Part shown: positions 17,091 through 24,753 of the stretch, in pieces
Layout of the letters: every line of letters begins with the position of its first letter
Numbering within the stretch: position 1 is the stretch's first letter
Assembly: GCA_041874755.1 (NCBI GenBank)
Contig: CP102611.1
Location: 3,100,001 to 3,164,000 of the forward strand
Direction: 5' to 3'
Length of the DNA: 64,000 bases
From: Chitinibacter sp. SCUT-21
GTDB taxonomy: Bacteria; Pseudomonadota; Gammaproteobacteria; Burkholderiales; Chitinibacteraceae
Notes under the pieces: model-generated
What the model saw: the letters and a program-made list of their open reading frames with translations, nothing else
Told to the model about the DNA's origin: nothing
Database searches by the model: none
Position numbers and translations under genes: made by a program

Positions 17091-17858
17091 ATGAAAATAG
17101 CCACTTGGAATGTCAATTCGCTCAAAGTGCGTTTACCGCAGGTTCTTGAGTGGATGCAGGCCAACCCAGATGTGACTGCTCTATGCTTGCAAGAAACTAA
17201 AATGGACGACCCCGTTTTTCCGCATGAAGAAATTAGCGCAGCGGGTTTTGAAGTGGCATTTGCTGGACAAAAAACCTACAACGGCGTTGCTATTATTGCG
17301 CGAGCACCGATTGAAGACGTGGTGATTAATTTACCTGGATTCGAAGACCCACAAAAACGCGTTATCACCGCAACGATTAATGGGGTACGTCTTGTTGGCG
17401 CCTACATTCCAAATGGGCAAGATCTAGAGTCAGATAAATACCAATATAAATTGGCTTGGCTCAAGGCATTATTAGCTTGGTTGGAAGCACAAATGGCCCT
17501 GTTTCCAGAGTTGGCCTTGCTCGGTGATTACAATATCGCTCCCGAAGATCGTGATGTACATGATATTAAAAAGTGGGCGGGTGGTGTATTAGTATCGCCC
17601 TTGGAGCGTGAAGCGTTTCAACAGATGCAGGCCTTAGGTCTGATCGATGCATTTCGGCTATTTGATCAGCCAGAGAAATCTTTTAGTTGGTGGGATTATC
17701 GGGGCTTTTCATTTAAGAAAAATGCGGGTTTAAGAATCGACCATATCTTGATGTCACCTCGTTTGGCTGCGCGCTGTAGTGCGTGTCAAATCGACGTCGA
17801 GCCACGAAAACATGAGCGTCCGTCGGACCATACCCCTGTGATTGCTACCTTAGATTGA
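17091..17858 (+). CDS. xth: Exodeoxyribonuclease III
   Basis: 255-residue AP endonuclease/3'-5' exonuclease of base-excision repair. It begins [18 protein letters not shown] and shows the family residues: LQETK (metal-binding Glu), the [14 protein letters not shown] block with catalytic Asp and Asn, and SDHTPV with the catalytic His near the C-terminus. ATG 17091 matches the conserved family start; a TTG 15 bases upstream is not needed. Its stop abuts the start region of the following Crp-like regulator, so they probably share a transcript. Confidence 0.95.
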   Translation: MKIATWNVNSLKVRLPQVLEWMQANPDVTALCLQETKMDDPVFPHEEISAAGFEVAFAGQKTYNGVAIIARAPIEDVVINLPGFEDPQKRVITATINGVRLVGAYIPNGQDLESDKYQYKLAWLKALLAWLEAQMALFPELALLGDYNIAPEDRDVHDIKKWAGGVLVSPLEREAFQQMQALGLIDAFRLFDQPEKSFSWWDYRGFSFKKNAGLRIDHILMSPRLAARCSACQIDVEPRKHERPSDHTPVIATLD

Positions 17859-17866
17859 GCAAGAAA

Positions 17867-18535
17867 ATGGATAAAGCGAAATTACTGTCAGGCAGTAGCC
17901 TGTTTTGCGAACTGAGCTATGCAGATCTAGCCGAGCTTGCCCAGCACGCGCAATCGCGCGCTGTGCGTGCCAAGCAAGTGGTGTTAGCGCAAGGCGAGCG
18001 AAGCGATGAAATGTATGCGGTGATTCATGGCCGCTTGAAAGTCATGCGCAGTAATACAGAAGGCCGCGAGTTGACGCTGGCCATTTTGGAAGCCGGTGAA
18101 GTATTTGGTGAACTTGCCATGCTCGATGGTGGGCCACGCACTGCGACGATTGAGGCTTTAGAAGATTGTGAATTACTCGTGTTGCAGCGCGCAACAGTCG
18201 ATCAATATCTCAATGCACATCCACTGGTGATGCGCTCAATGATTCAAACCTTGTGTGAGCGTTTACGTAGTGCTGATGAACTTGTTCAAGACACATTATT
18301 TTTGCCCTTACCACAGCGCTTAGCCAAAGTGTTGCGGCAACTGGCACAAAACCATGGTGACGAGACCGCGGATGGTATTTTGATCGACCTAAAATTAACA
18401 CAACAAGAATTAGCAAACTTTGTTGGTGCGACGCGTGAGAGCGTCAATAAGCAATTAAGCGCATGGGAGTCTCAAGGTTGGCTATCAATGCGTGGCGGGT
18501 ATATCTCGATTAGTGATGTTAAGTCACTTCCCTAG
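17867..18535 (+). CDS. Crp/Fnr family transcriptional regulator
   Basis: 222 residues. N-terminal cyclic-nucleotide-binding fold (about 5-125) with the phosphate-binding cassette region GEVFGELAMLDGGPRTAT, a dimerisation helix, and a C-terminal winged helix (about 145-220) with LTQQELANFVGATRESVNKQL. The pattern GELA...PRTAT resembles cAMP-binding members, but the ligand is inferred, not shown. There are no Fnr-type N-terminal cysteines. ATG 17867 was preferred to a TTG that overlaps the xth stop. A terminator follows. Confidence 0.88.
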   Translation: MDKAKLLSGSSLFCELSYADLAELAQHAQSRAVRAKQVVLAQGERSDEMYAVIHGRLKVMRSNTEGRELTLAILEAGEVFGELAMLDGGPRTATIEALEDCELLVLQRATVDQYLNAHPLVMRSMIQTLCERLRSADELVQDTLFLPLPQRLAKVLRQLAQNHGDETADGILIDLKLTQQELANFVGATRESVNKQLSAWESQGWLSMRGGYISISDVKSLP

Positions 18536-18612
18536 AACGATACCTTGCAAATCTATATTGCTTCTTGAGTCAGTTTTTCCTTGGGCCGCAGCAGTATGGT
18601 TCAGTTCAAATT

Positions 18613-18638
18613 AAACCTCGCTTTAGCGAGGTTTTTTA
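18613..18638 (+). terminator. Terminator after the Crp-like regulator
   Basis: A 9-bp stem AAACCTCGC/GCGAGGTTT with a TTTA loop followed by further T. The remaining 160 bases up to the next gene show no clear feature. Confidence 0.88.
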
Positions 18639-18799
18639 TTTACCTAGTGAAAATACCAATTTCCGCTATTTTGGTGTTGTAGTAATGCTAACATTTTGCT
18701 TTGTAATAAAGTGTAATTGACTACATCTTACAGTGTCAGGCCTAATTGCGTCCGTAAGTTATTGGATGTTTGTTTTGTTATTAGGGGTAAGATTAGAAA

Positions 18800-19282
18800 A
18801 TGTTTGGCCGTAATTTTTCGTGTGTTTTCCTCACTTCATGCTTGTTTATGGCTGGGGTCTCAGCCACTTCTCTCGCCTATGATGCTAATTCCAATGCTCC
18901 CGTAAATGTCGATGGCAAAGGCGTGGCTTTGCGTGGGTATGATCCCATTTCCTACTTCTCGGGCAAGCCAGTGCTAGGTGATGATGATTACAAGTTCAGC
19001 TTTGAAGGCGCGACTTACTTTTTTGCCAACAAAGATAACCTTGCCAAATTTAAAGCGAATCCAGGCCAATACGCCCCGCGTTTTGGCGGATTTTGTGCTC
19101 AAGGTGTCGCGAAAGAGAAAAAAATCGACACCGATCCACTGGCTTACAAAATCGTCGATGGCTATCTTTTCCTAACTTCAAAAACAGCCTACAAGGAGTG
19201 GGTAGTCAACGTGGATGGCTATGTGAAGCAAGCTTATGTACGTTGGCCAGATATCAAAAACGTGCCGCCAAAGGGGCTGTAA
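18800..19282 (+). CDS. Exported YHS domain protein
   Basis: 160 residues with a signal peptide (CVFLTSCLFMAGVSATSLA) and a YHS-type domain: GYDPISYFSGKPVLG, FEGATYFFANKDNLAKF and PRFGGFCAQGVA. YHS domains are often metal-binding and associated with copper or heavy-metal proteins. The exported single-domain form has no proven function, and the Cys in GGFCAQG is the only one in the mature part. It stands alone, with no metal transporter genes next to it. Confidence 0.85.
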   Translation: MFGRNFSCVFLTSCLFMAGVSATSLAYDANSNAPVNVDGKGVALRGYDPISYFSGKPVLGDDDYKFSFEGATYFFANKDNLAKFKANPGQYAPRFGGFCAQGVAKEKKIDTDPLAYKIVDGYLFLTSKTAYKEWVVNVDGYVKQAYVRWPDIKNVPPKGL

Positions 19283-19427
19283 GATCACGCGGTGAGGCTT
19301 GATTGGTATTAAGCTGATGCTTTGCTGAGTGCTTGCTGGTAAGAAGCAGACCATTCGCGAGCAGCAATATAGTGTCCCGTTTTGCCAAGCATGATTACCG
19401 CGTTTCATCCATTGGAGTGATACACTT
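19283..19427. other. Gap before the FMN riboswitch, no clear gene
   Basis: This stretch between the YHS gene and the ribB leader holds no gene I can support. A TATAGT hexamer (near 19370) could be a -10 element for the ribB leader, but no convincing -35 accompanies it. A 27-codon minus-strand frame (19309-19392) lacks a ribosome binding site. Confidence 0.3.
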
Positions 19428-19457
19428 GCAAAAGCCAGACTTTAGTCTGGCTTTTGC
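19428..19457 (+). terminator. 13-bp hairpin directly abutting the FMN riboswitch
   Basis: A perfect stem GCAAAAGCCAGAC with its complement and TTTA loop, containing TTTT on the 3' arm. It ends one base before the first base of the riboswitch P1 helix. It may terminate the YHS transcript, but if the ribB promoter is upstream it would lie in the ribB leader. Confidence 0.6.
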
Positions 19458-19597
19458 GTCTTCAGGGCGGGGTGAAATTCCCCACCGGCGGTAAGTCGAT
19501 ACGACCAGCCCGCGAGCGCCAAGTGACGTGATGTCATTTGGGTCAGCAGATCAGGTGCAAAGCCTGAGCCGACGGTATAGTCCGGATGAGAGAAGAC
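19458..19597 (+). promoter_or_regulatory. FMN riboswitch (RFN element)
   Basis: Aptamer that binds flavin mononucleotide and lowers expression of riboflavin genes. The P1 helix is GTCTTC/GAAGAC. Conserved blocks are AGGGCGGGGTGAAATTCCCC, ACCGGCGGTAA, AGCCCGCGAGCG, GGGTCAGCAGA and CCGACGGTATAGTCCGGATG. A further 11-bp hairpin follows, before the ribB start. Confidence 0.97.
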
Positions 19598-19599
19598 CT

Positions 19600-19629
19600 G
19601 CCGCGTATTCCTGGCGAATACGCGGCTTT
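19600..19629 (+). promoter_or_regulatory. Expression-platform hairpin after the FMN aptamer
   Basis: An 11-bp stem GCCGCGTATTC/GAATACGCGGC with a CTGGC loop follows P1 by two bases and is trailed by only TTTG. It probably forms part of the switch that couples aptamer state to transcription. The poor T-run suggests a weak or Rho-assisted stop rather than a classical terminator. Confidence 0.55.
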
Positions 19630-19704
19630 GCCGTGCGCGCGAAAATTATTTCAGTGCCGGCTTGGCCCTGAACGCTTTCTTGCCAACTACAAGGAGCGTT
19701 TCAA

Positions 19705-19743
19705 ATGAAAGAAACCTTTAATTCTTATTTTCAAAACTCTTAA
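19705..19743 (+). CDS. 12-codon leader frame = interrupted 5' end of ribB
   Basis: ATG 19705 has the only good ribosome binding site in the ribB leader (AAGGAG, eight bases upstream), but the frame ends after 12 codons (MKETFNSYFQNS) at TAA 19741. Without that stop it continues in the same frame, [18 protein letters not shown], into RibB and lines up with the normal RibB N-terminus. It is therefore either the broken 5' end of ribB (CAA to TAA would be a single change) or a short translated leader coupled to ribB. Confidence 0.6.
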   Translation: MKETFNSYFQNS

Positions 19744-19767
19744 CCCGAGCAACGGGTTCAAGCGGCT

Positions 19768-20355
19768 GTGACGGCTTTTCAAGCGGGGCGAGCCGTAATC
19801 TTGCTCGACGATACCGATCGAGAAAACGAAGCCGATTTGATCTGCCCAGCCAGTCAGCTGAACTTGGCAACGATGGCGATGTTGATCCGTGAATGTAGCG
19901 GTATCGTCTGCCTTTGCCTGACTGCCGAGCGCGCAAAACTGCTGCAGTTGCCGCTGATGGTGCAGCAAAACCAAAGTCGCTACGGAACGGCGTTTACTGT
20001 TTCAATTGAAGCGGCGCACGGTGTCACTACAGGGGTATCAGCTGCAGATCGTTTAGCAACAATAGCTGCGGCTACACACCCTGATTCAGTACCAGAAGAC
20101 TTGGCGCGTCCTGGCCACGTTTTTCCATTAATTGCTCACCGCGCTGGGCTGGCCGCACGGCGTGGCCATACCGAAGGCTCGATTGCCCTGAGTCAATATG
20201 CTCAATGCGGCGACGCGGCGGTATTGTGCGAATTGATGATGCCAGATGGCACCATGATGCGCGGGCAAGACTTGATCGACTTTGCTGCTCAGCATCAGCT
20301 AAGTATCTTATCGATTGAAGATATCGTTCAGCACTGTTTGTTTGAATTAGCCTAA
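19768..20355 (+). CDS. ribB: 3,4-dihydroxy-2-butanone-4-phosphate synthase (RibB), N-terminus interrupted
   Basis: Converts ribulose 5-phosphate to 3,4-dihydroxy-2-butanone 4-phosphate and formate for riboflavin synthesis. The frame from GTG 19768 encodes 195 residues with all main catalytic blocks: [12 protein letters not shown] (acidic metal/substrate loop), [45 protein letters not shown] (His) and VLCELM (Glu). About 21 N-terminal residues lie upstream in the same frame behind a TAA stop. The GTG has no good ribosome binding site, so expression would need reinitiation or readthrough. It is a stand-alone RibB without a GTP cyclohydrolase II domain, under an FMN riboswitch. It may instead be a pseudogene or a sequencing error. 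Confidence 0.85.
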   Translation: MTAFQAGRAVILLDDTDRENEADLICPASQLNLATMAMLIRECSGIVCLCLTAERAKLLQLPLMVQQNQSRYGTAFTVSIEAAHGVTTGVSAADRLATIAAATHPDSVPEDLARPGHVFPLIAHRAGLAARRGHTEGSIALSQYAQCGDAAVLCELMMPDGTMMRGQDLIDFAAQHQLSILSIEDIVQHCLFELA

Positions 20356-20358
20356 GCC

Positions 20359-20401
20359 TTGCCTTAGCCTAAGTGCGCATTTCGAGCTTAGGCTAAGGCA
20401 A
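20359..20401. terminator. Bidirectional terminator between ribB and the racemase
   Basis: A 15-bp perfect inverted repeat (20359-20373 with 20387-20401) with a 13-base loop. It includes the stop codon of the minus-strand racemase gene. There are no long T-runs, but the stem is strong. Confidence 0.65.
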
Positions 20402-21077
20402 ATTGCGTAGCATACTGCGCGTGGAGTTTGGCGGTATCAAAAAGTGGGATGGCTGCATCGTCAGGTCCAACTAGCAGAGCTATTTCCGTGCAACCTAAAA
20501 TAATGCCTTCAGCCCCTTGAGCTGCGAGTTTGTGCATCACGCCACGATAAATCTGTTTTGACTGTTCCGTGATGATGCCCTGACAGAGTTCATTAAATAT
20601 AATTTGATCAATCAACTTTCGCTCTTCGGCTGTAGGGACCAAAATTTCAAGCTGGTGAGATTGTAATCGTTCTATATAGAAGTCACGCTCCATGGTAAAG
20701 CGGGTACCTAATAGACCGATCTTGCTTAACTGGGCGTTTTTAATCTGCTGAGCCGTTGCATCGGCAATATGTAGGAATGGCACTGCTAAGCCATGGCAAA
20801 TTTGATCCGCGACGATATGCATAGTGTTGGTGCATAAAATAATGCAGTCAGCCCCCATGTTTTGCAGTTGCTGGGCGGCGTTTGCTAACTTTTTTGCCGC
20901 AACTTCCCACTCATTTGCCCGCTGATGGGCTTCAATTTCGGCAAAATCAACGCTGATTAGAATGATTTTTGCGGAGTGAAAGCCGCCCAATTGTGCCTTC
21001 ACTTGCTGATTTATTTCTCGATAATAAGGAATCGTTGATTCCCAACTCATTCCGCCAATCATCCCAATCGTTTTCAT
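20388..21077 (-). CDS. Aspartate/glutamate racemase family protein
   Basis: 229-residue cytoplasmic amino-acid racemase that interconverts L and D forms by a two-cysteine, cofactor-free mechanism. Both catalytic Cys are present: Cys82 in LCTNTMH and Cys196 in LGCTEIALL. The N-terminus (MKTIGMIGGMSWESTIPYY) is diagnostic of the YgeA-like aspartate racemase group. It probably makes D-aspartate or D-glutamate; the exact substrate is not readable. The gene is 20 bases downstream of a cupin gene and likely shares its transcript. Confidence 0.92.
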   Translation of the reverse strand: MKTIGMIGGMSWESTIPYYREINQQVKAQLGGFHSAKIILISVDFAEIEAHQRANEWEVAAKKLANAAQQLQNMGADCIILCTNTMHIVADQICHGLAVPFLHIADATAQQIKNAQLSKIGLLGTRFTMERDFYIERLQSHQLEILVPTAEERKLIDQIIFNELCQGIITEQSKQIYRGVMHKLAAQGAEGIILGCTEIALLVGPDDAAIPLFDTAKLHAQYATQFALA

Positions 21078-21097
21078 TGCTCAACTCGATCCATTGT

Positions 21098-21373
21098 TTA
21101 CTCAAAGAAGTAATGTTTGCGTAAATTTGCGGTGATTTGCCAAGTGCAACTCATCCCTGCCGGAAAAGTCGCCAGATCGCCAGTATGAAGGGTTACAGGC
21201 TCGCCGCCTTCGGGTGTAACAATCACTTCGCCTTCGATCAGCAAGCAGGTTTCGCTGCAATCGTAAGTCCATGGGAATGTGGAGATGTTTTTCTCCCAAA
21301 CCGGCCAGTGGTGAGTACCGAGTTCGGCTTGGCGCTCTGCGCTAATCGCGCGTTCAATTTGGATGCGGGGCAT
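21098..21373 (-). CDS. Small cupin-fold protein
   Basis: 91 residues forming one cupin barrel. Segments SETCLLIEGEVIVTPEGGE, VTLHTGDLATFPAGMSCTW and LRKHYFF match the DUF861/EutQ-like cupin group. The usual metal-binding His pattern is incomplete, so a sugar- or metabolite-binding role is as likely as enzyme activity. The ATG at 21373 with AGGA seven bases upstream was chosen over an upstream in-frame Met. It precedes the racemase gene in the same direction and lies divergent from bfd. Confidence 0.8.
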   Translation of the reverse strand: MPRIQIERAISAERQAELGTHHWPVWEKNISTFPWTYDCSETCLLIEGEVIVTPEGGEPVTLHTGDLATFPAGMSCTWQITANLRKHYFFE

Positions 21374-21463
21374 GGCTTTTCCTGCGTTGCATGACAAGTG
21401 CTATTGTAAATTGCCGCTAATCGGCGGTGTAAAAATAGTCTTGTCAGTGGCAAAAGTTTTGTA

Positions 21464-21495
21464 GATAATGAGAACGGATATTAATTAGGTTCTCA
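21464..21495 (+). promoter_or_regulatory. Fur-box-like sequence and dyad before bfd
   Basis: GATAATGAGAACGGATATT matches 13 of 19 positions of the classical Fur box. Overlapping it, TGAGAAC (21469-21475) and GTTCTCA (21489-21495) form a 7-bp inverted repeat spaced by 13 bases and reaching to two bases before the bfd ATG. Iron control of bfd is common, so this is a plausible operator; the dyad could also fold over the ribosome binding site. Confidence 0.5.
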
Positions 21496-21497
21496 AT

Positions 21498-21713
21498 ATG
21501 ATTGTCTGCGTTTGTAATAATGTCAGCGATAAAGCGATTCGCAAAGCCGTCGAGCAAGATGGTGTTCGTAGCTACATTCAATTACAGCGCGCCACGCAAG
21601 CAGGCACATGCTGCGGTAAATGCACTTCTTGCGCCAAGCAAGTTTTGCATGAGGCGGTGCAAAGCTATGAAGAGAAAATGCTCGCTGATTTGCAAGACTT
21701 GGTATTTGCCTAA
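21498..21713 (+). CDS. bfd: Bacterioferritin-associated ferredoxin
   Basis: 71-residue [2Fe-2S] protein that reduces the ferric core of bacterioferritin to release iron. Cys ligands are arranged CVC near the N-terminus (MIVCVCNNVSD) and CxxC later (CCGKCTSC), the BFD-type pattern. It is followed by a strong terminator and faces two bacterioferritin genes convergently, matching its known partner. The ribosome binding site is weak and lies inside a regulatory dyad. Confidence 0.95.
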   Translation: MIVCVCNNVSDKAIRKAVEQDGVRSYIQLQRATQAGTCCGKCTSCAKQVLHEAVQSYEEKMLADLQDLVFA

Positions 21714-21772
21714 TACGCTGTTCGGTATAGCGCTAAGACCAAATATCCAACTTGCGTACAGATCAATACATG

Positions 21773-21805
21773 ACAAAAAGCCCGAGTTAAACTCGGGCTT
21801 TTTGT
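21773..21805. terminator. Terminator between bfd and bacterioferritin genes
   Basis: A 15-bp perfect stem (21773-21787 with 21791-21805) and TAA loop, with AAAAA and TTTTT runs in the arms, so it can work in both directions for the convergent genes. Confidence 0.92.
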
Positions 21806-21868
21806 TTGGTCATCGGTCAGGGCTGGGCTTGCCCAGCAATCTGTCCGTGCCTACCTCTTTAACTTAGC

Positions 21869-22339
21869 TTAAAACGCTTGCGATTGCAGATAGTTTTGCA
21901 AGCCCATCGCTTTAATCAGATTGAGCTGTTGCTCTAGCCAGTGTGCATGATCCACTTCGGTGTCGTCGAGCAGACCAACGAGCATTTCGCGTGTCACATA
22001 ATCTTGCTCGGCTTCACAGACTGCGATCACTTTTTTCAAGGCTGCAGCGACTTCATACTCGGTTTGCAAATCAAATTCGAGCATTTCTTTCACGTCTTTG
22101 CCGACGCGCAGCGGCGTGCGAGCGGCAACATTGGGGATGCCTTCTAAAAATAAAATACGCGCGATCAGTTTGGTCGCATGGCCGATTTCATCTTGGCGCT
22201 CGTGATCGATGCGCTCGAACAATTTGCCATAGCCCCAGTTGTGATACATCTGGCTATGAACAAAATATTGATCGACCGAAGTTAATTCGGCCGCGAGCAA
22301 GTCGGAAAGACCAGCGAGTACTTTTGCACTTCCTTGCAT
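21869..22339 (-). CDS. bfr: Bacterioferritin, ferroxidase-type subunit without the haem Met
   Basis: 156-residue four-helix iron-storage subunit. The di-iron ferroxidase ligands are all present: Glu18, Glu51, His54, Glu94, Glu128 and His131 (the last two one residue later than in E. coli Bfr). The axial haem ligand Met52 is Ile. It should therefore oxidise Fe(II) but not bind haem by itself. GGAG precedes the ATG. It is 26 bases downstream of a second bacterioferritin gene whose residues are complementary, as in the two-subunit bacterioferritins known from Neisseria. Confidence 0.94.
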   Translation of the reverse strand: MQGSAKVLAGLSDLLAAELTSVDQYFVHSQMYHNWGYGKLFERIDHERQDEIGHATKLIARILFLEGIPNVAARTPLRVGKDVKEMLEFDLQTEYEVAAALKKVIAVCEAEQDYVTREMLVGLLDDTEVDHAHWLEQQLNLIKAMGLQNYLQSQAF

Positions 22340-22365
22340 GATGTATTCTCCTGTGCGGCGCTTAA

Positions 22366-22839
22366 TTATGAGCCAAATGCTTGTGATTGCAGGTAATTTG
22401 GCAAGCCCATTTCTTTAATCAGGGTTTGTTGGGTTTCTAGCCAATCGACGTATTCTTCTTCTTCTTCCAAGATGTCTTCTAATACATCGCGGCTGACATA
22501 ATCTTGCGCGGCTTCGCACGTTTTAACCGCGTCGCGCAGTTTGCCCAAAAAGCCGGTATACAGTGTTAAATCACAGGCGAGCATTTCTTGCACATCTTCG
22601 CCGATCAGTAATTTGCCCAAGTCTTGTAAATTAGGCAGACCTTCTAGAAATAACACGCGCTCGATCAATTTATCTGAGCGTTTCATTGCGTCGATAGATT
22701 CGTGGTAAACCTTATCGTTCAGGCCCTTAAAGCCCCAGTTTTTATAAATACGGGCGTGGAGAAAGGTTTGGTTAATGGCAATCAGCTCATTGGCCAAAAT
22801 GCCATTGAGCACCGTGATGACTGATTTATCGCCTTGCAT
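22366..22839 (-). CDS. bfr: Bacterioferritin, haem-type subunit with broken ferroxidase site
   Basis: 157-residue bacterioferritin subunit. The haem ligand Met52 is kept ([10 protein letters not shown]), but four of the six ferroxidase ligands are lost: residue 51 is Ala, 54 is Arg, 94 is Tyr and 130 is Tyr ([10 protein letters not shown]); Glu18 and Glu127 remain. It should bind haem between subunits and contribute to iron release through Bfd, while the neighbouring subunit supplies oxidation. ATG 22839 with GGAG was chosen over an upstream in-frame Met. It is first in the operon, and a terminator-like hairpin lies 40 bases before the start. Confidence 0.94.
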   Translation of the reverse strand: MQGDKSVITVLNGILANELIAINQTFLHARIYKNWGFKGLNDKVYHESIDAMKRSDKLIERVLFLEGLPNLQDLGKLLIGEDVQEMLACDLTLYTGFLGKLRDAVKTCEAAQDYVSRDVLEDILEEEEEYVDWLETQQTLIKEMGLPNYLQSQAFGS

Positions 22840-22875
22840 CGTATTCTCCTGTTGGCTGAGCCAATCTAGATTCAA

Positions 22876-22910
22876 ATAAAAAAACGATCTAAGCCAGATC
22901 GTTATTTTTA
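22876..22910 (-). terminator. Terminator-like hairpin in the leader of the bacterioferritin genes
   Basis: On the minus strand an 8-bp stem AACGATCT/AGATCGTT with a five-base loop is followed by TTTTTTATTTG, a textbook intrinsic terminator. It lies about 40 bases before the first bacterioferritin ATG. It either attenuates that operon or ends a short upstream RNA. The plus strand also carries ATTTTT after the stem. Confidence 0.7.
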
Positions 22911-23089
22911 GAAAAGTGTACTCTTTTAGTCGGGAATTTCAAGAAAAATTTCAGCTTAAGTAATTGAATAGAAATATAAATAAAAACAATTCTCGATACA
23001 TTACGACTTAAATCAATGCGAAATGTGTGATTCATAGAGCCTTCGCATAAAAGCTCGTAAAATATGCAGCATACTTTCAGGAGTTCATT

Positions 23090-23866
23090 GTGATACCTAG
23101 CCTAGAACAAATTGCCTTTGCCAAAAAACTCGCCGACGCCAGCGCCGCAGTCATTCGCCCGTTTTACCGCAGTGGTTTAGCGATTGATGATAAATCTGAC
23201 GCCAGCCCCGTGACGCAAGCCGATCGCGAAGCCGAATTGGCGATGCGCGCGCTGATTAATGCCGAGCGCCCGCAAGATGGCATTATTGGTGAGGAGTTTG
23301 GCGCCGAGCGCGATGACGCCGATTGGGTGTGGGTGCTCGATCCGGTCGATGGCACCAAGGCCTTTATCACGGGGCGTCCGCTGTTTGTCACGCTAATTGG
23401 CCTCTTGTATCGCGGCGTGCCAGTGCTGGGCGTCGTGAACCAGCCGATTGCCAACGAGCGTTGGGTCGGCGTGGTCGGGCAGGGTTGCACCTTAAACGAT
23501 CAGCCCGTTTCAGTTAGCCAAATTAGCGAATTATCACGCGCACGCGTCGGCACAACGGGGCCGCAGTATTTTAGTGACGCGGGGCGCGACGCGTTTATGC
23601 AATTTCAGCAAGGCGGCCGCTTTACCGTTTACGGCGGCGACGGCTATCAATACGCCTTGGTGGCGACAGGTGGTTTGGATGTCGTCGTTGAAGAAGGTTT
23701 GAAGCTGCACGATTTTGCGGCCGTAGCGCCGGTGGTGATTTCAGCTGGCGGCCTGATGACCGATTGGCAAGGCCAAGCCTTAACGCGCAGCAGCTCGGGT
23801 CGCGTGATTGCTGCAGCTACCCCAGAGGTGTATCAAGCTGCACTTAATGTGATGAGCAAGGTTTAA
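23090..23866 (+). CDS. hisN: Inositol monophosphatase family, probable histidinol-phosphatase
   Basis: 258-residue Mg-dependent phosphatase of the IMPase fold. Metal-binding motifs are GEEFG (Glu) and WVLDPVDGTKAF (Asp-Pro-x-Asp-Gly-Thr), with a third site in LKLHDFAAVAPV. The overall pattern, including VYGGDGYQYALVATGGLDVVVE, fits the HisN group, which dephosphorylates histidinol phosphate in histidine biosynthesis. A related sugar or nucleotide phosphatase (CysQ/SuhB) is the alternative. The GTG start has GGAG upstream. sseA follows after 25 bases. Confidence 0.82.
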   Translation: MIPSLEQIAFAKKLADASAAVIRPFYRSGLAIDDKSDASPVTQADREAELAMRALINAERPQDGIIGEEFGAERDDADWVWVLDPVDGTKAFITGRPLFVTLIGLLYRGVPVLGVVNQPIANERWVGVVGQGCTLNDQPVSVSQISELSRARVGTTGPQYFSDAGRDAFMQFQQGGRFTVYGGDGYQYALVATGGLDVVVEEGLKLHDFAAVAPVVISAGGLMTDWQGQALTRSSSGRVIAAATPEVYQAALNVMSKV

Positions 23867-23891
23867 GCCAATACCCCTAGAAGGAGTTACG

Positions 23892-24731
23892 ATGAAACCG
23901 CTGATTTCTGCCGCAGAATTAAAAAACCTGTTGCCGCAAGGCAAGGTTGTCGTCGTCGATTGTCGCCATGTATTGGGCAATGCCGAAGCCGATGCCGGCC
24001 GCGCTGCATACTTGGCTGGCCATATACCTGGCGCGCGCTTTTTGCATTTAGATGAAGATTTATCCGCGCCGAAAACGGGTAAAAATGGTCGCCACCCGCT
24101 GCCGAATGCGGCGACGTTGGCGATTAAATTGGGCGGGCTCGGCATCTCCCGCGACACGCACGTCGTCGCTTACGACAGCAGCGGCGGCCCGTTCGCCGCG
24201 CGCTTGTGGTGGTTGCTGCGCTGGCTTGGGGCCGAGCGCGTACAGGTGCTCGATGGCGGATTGGCTGCGTGGCAAGCGGCGGGCGGTGAGTTGCTCAGCG
24301 AAATCGCCGCAATCAAGCCGGTGCAATTTGATGTGCAAATCAACGAAGCCTGCCATGTGAGTGCTGACGAGGTGTTGGCTAATTTGGAGTCGGGCGACTT
24401 TCAAGTTGTCGACGCGCGCAGCGCCGAGCGGTTTGTCGGTATTGGCGAAACTTTGGATCCGGTGGCTGGGCATATACCAGACGCGGCCAATCGTTCCTTT
24501 ATGCTGAACTTGCAAAATGGCTACTTCAAGTCGGCAGAAGCTTTGCGCGCTGAGTGGGGGGTATTGCTCGGTGATTTAGAGCCAAAGCAGCTTGTCCATC
24601 AATGCGGCAGTGGGGTAACTGCATGCCATAATTTGCTGGCGCTGGAAGTGGCGGGCTTATCTGGTGGGCGACTGTATCCGGGCTCGTGGAGCGAGTGGTG
24701 CAGCGATCCAAGCCGCCCTGTGACGCAATAA
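23892..24731 (+). CDS. sseA: 3-mercaptopyruvate sulfurtransferase
   Basis: 279 residues, two rhodanese domains. The first (about 10-130) is inactive and structural; the second (about 155-275) carries the catalytic Cys in QCGSGVTACHN. The CGSGVTA loop is the signature of mercaptopyruvate sulfurtransferases rather than thiosulfate-using rhodaneses. It moves sulfur from mercaptopyruvate to thiol or cyanide acceptors. AAGGAG precedes the ATG. It likely shares a transcript with the upstream phosphatase. Confidence 0.93.
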   Translation: MKPLISAAELKNLLPQGKVVVVDCRHVLGNAEADAGRAAYLAGHIPGARFLHLDEDLSAPKTGKNGRHPLPNAATLAIKLGGLGISRDTHVVAYDSSGGPFAARLWWLLRWLGAERVQVLDGGLAAWQAAGGELLSEIAAIKPVQFDVQINEACHVSADEVLANLESGDFQVVDARSAERFVGIGETLDPVAGHIPDAANRSFMLNLQNGYFKSAEALRAEWGVLLGDLEPKQLVHQCGSGVTACHNLLALEVAGLSGGRLYPGSWSEWCSDPSRPVTQ

Positions 24732-24753
24732 ATGGGCAAATGGCGCTGGCCGA

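Noticed and set aside
19309..19392. 27-codon minus-strand frame between the YHS gene and the FMN riboswitch
   Set aside because: It has no ribosome binding site, promoter or terminator and is too short to judge; coding character is not convincing.
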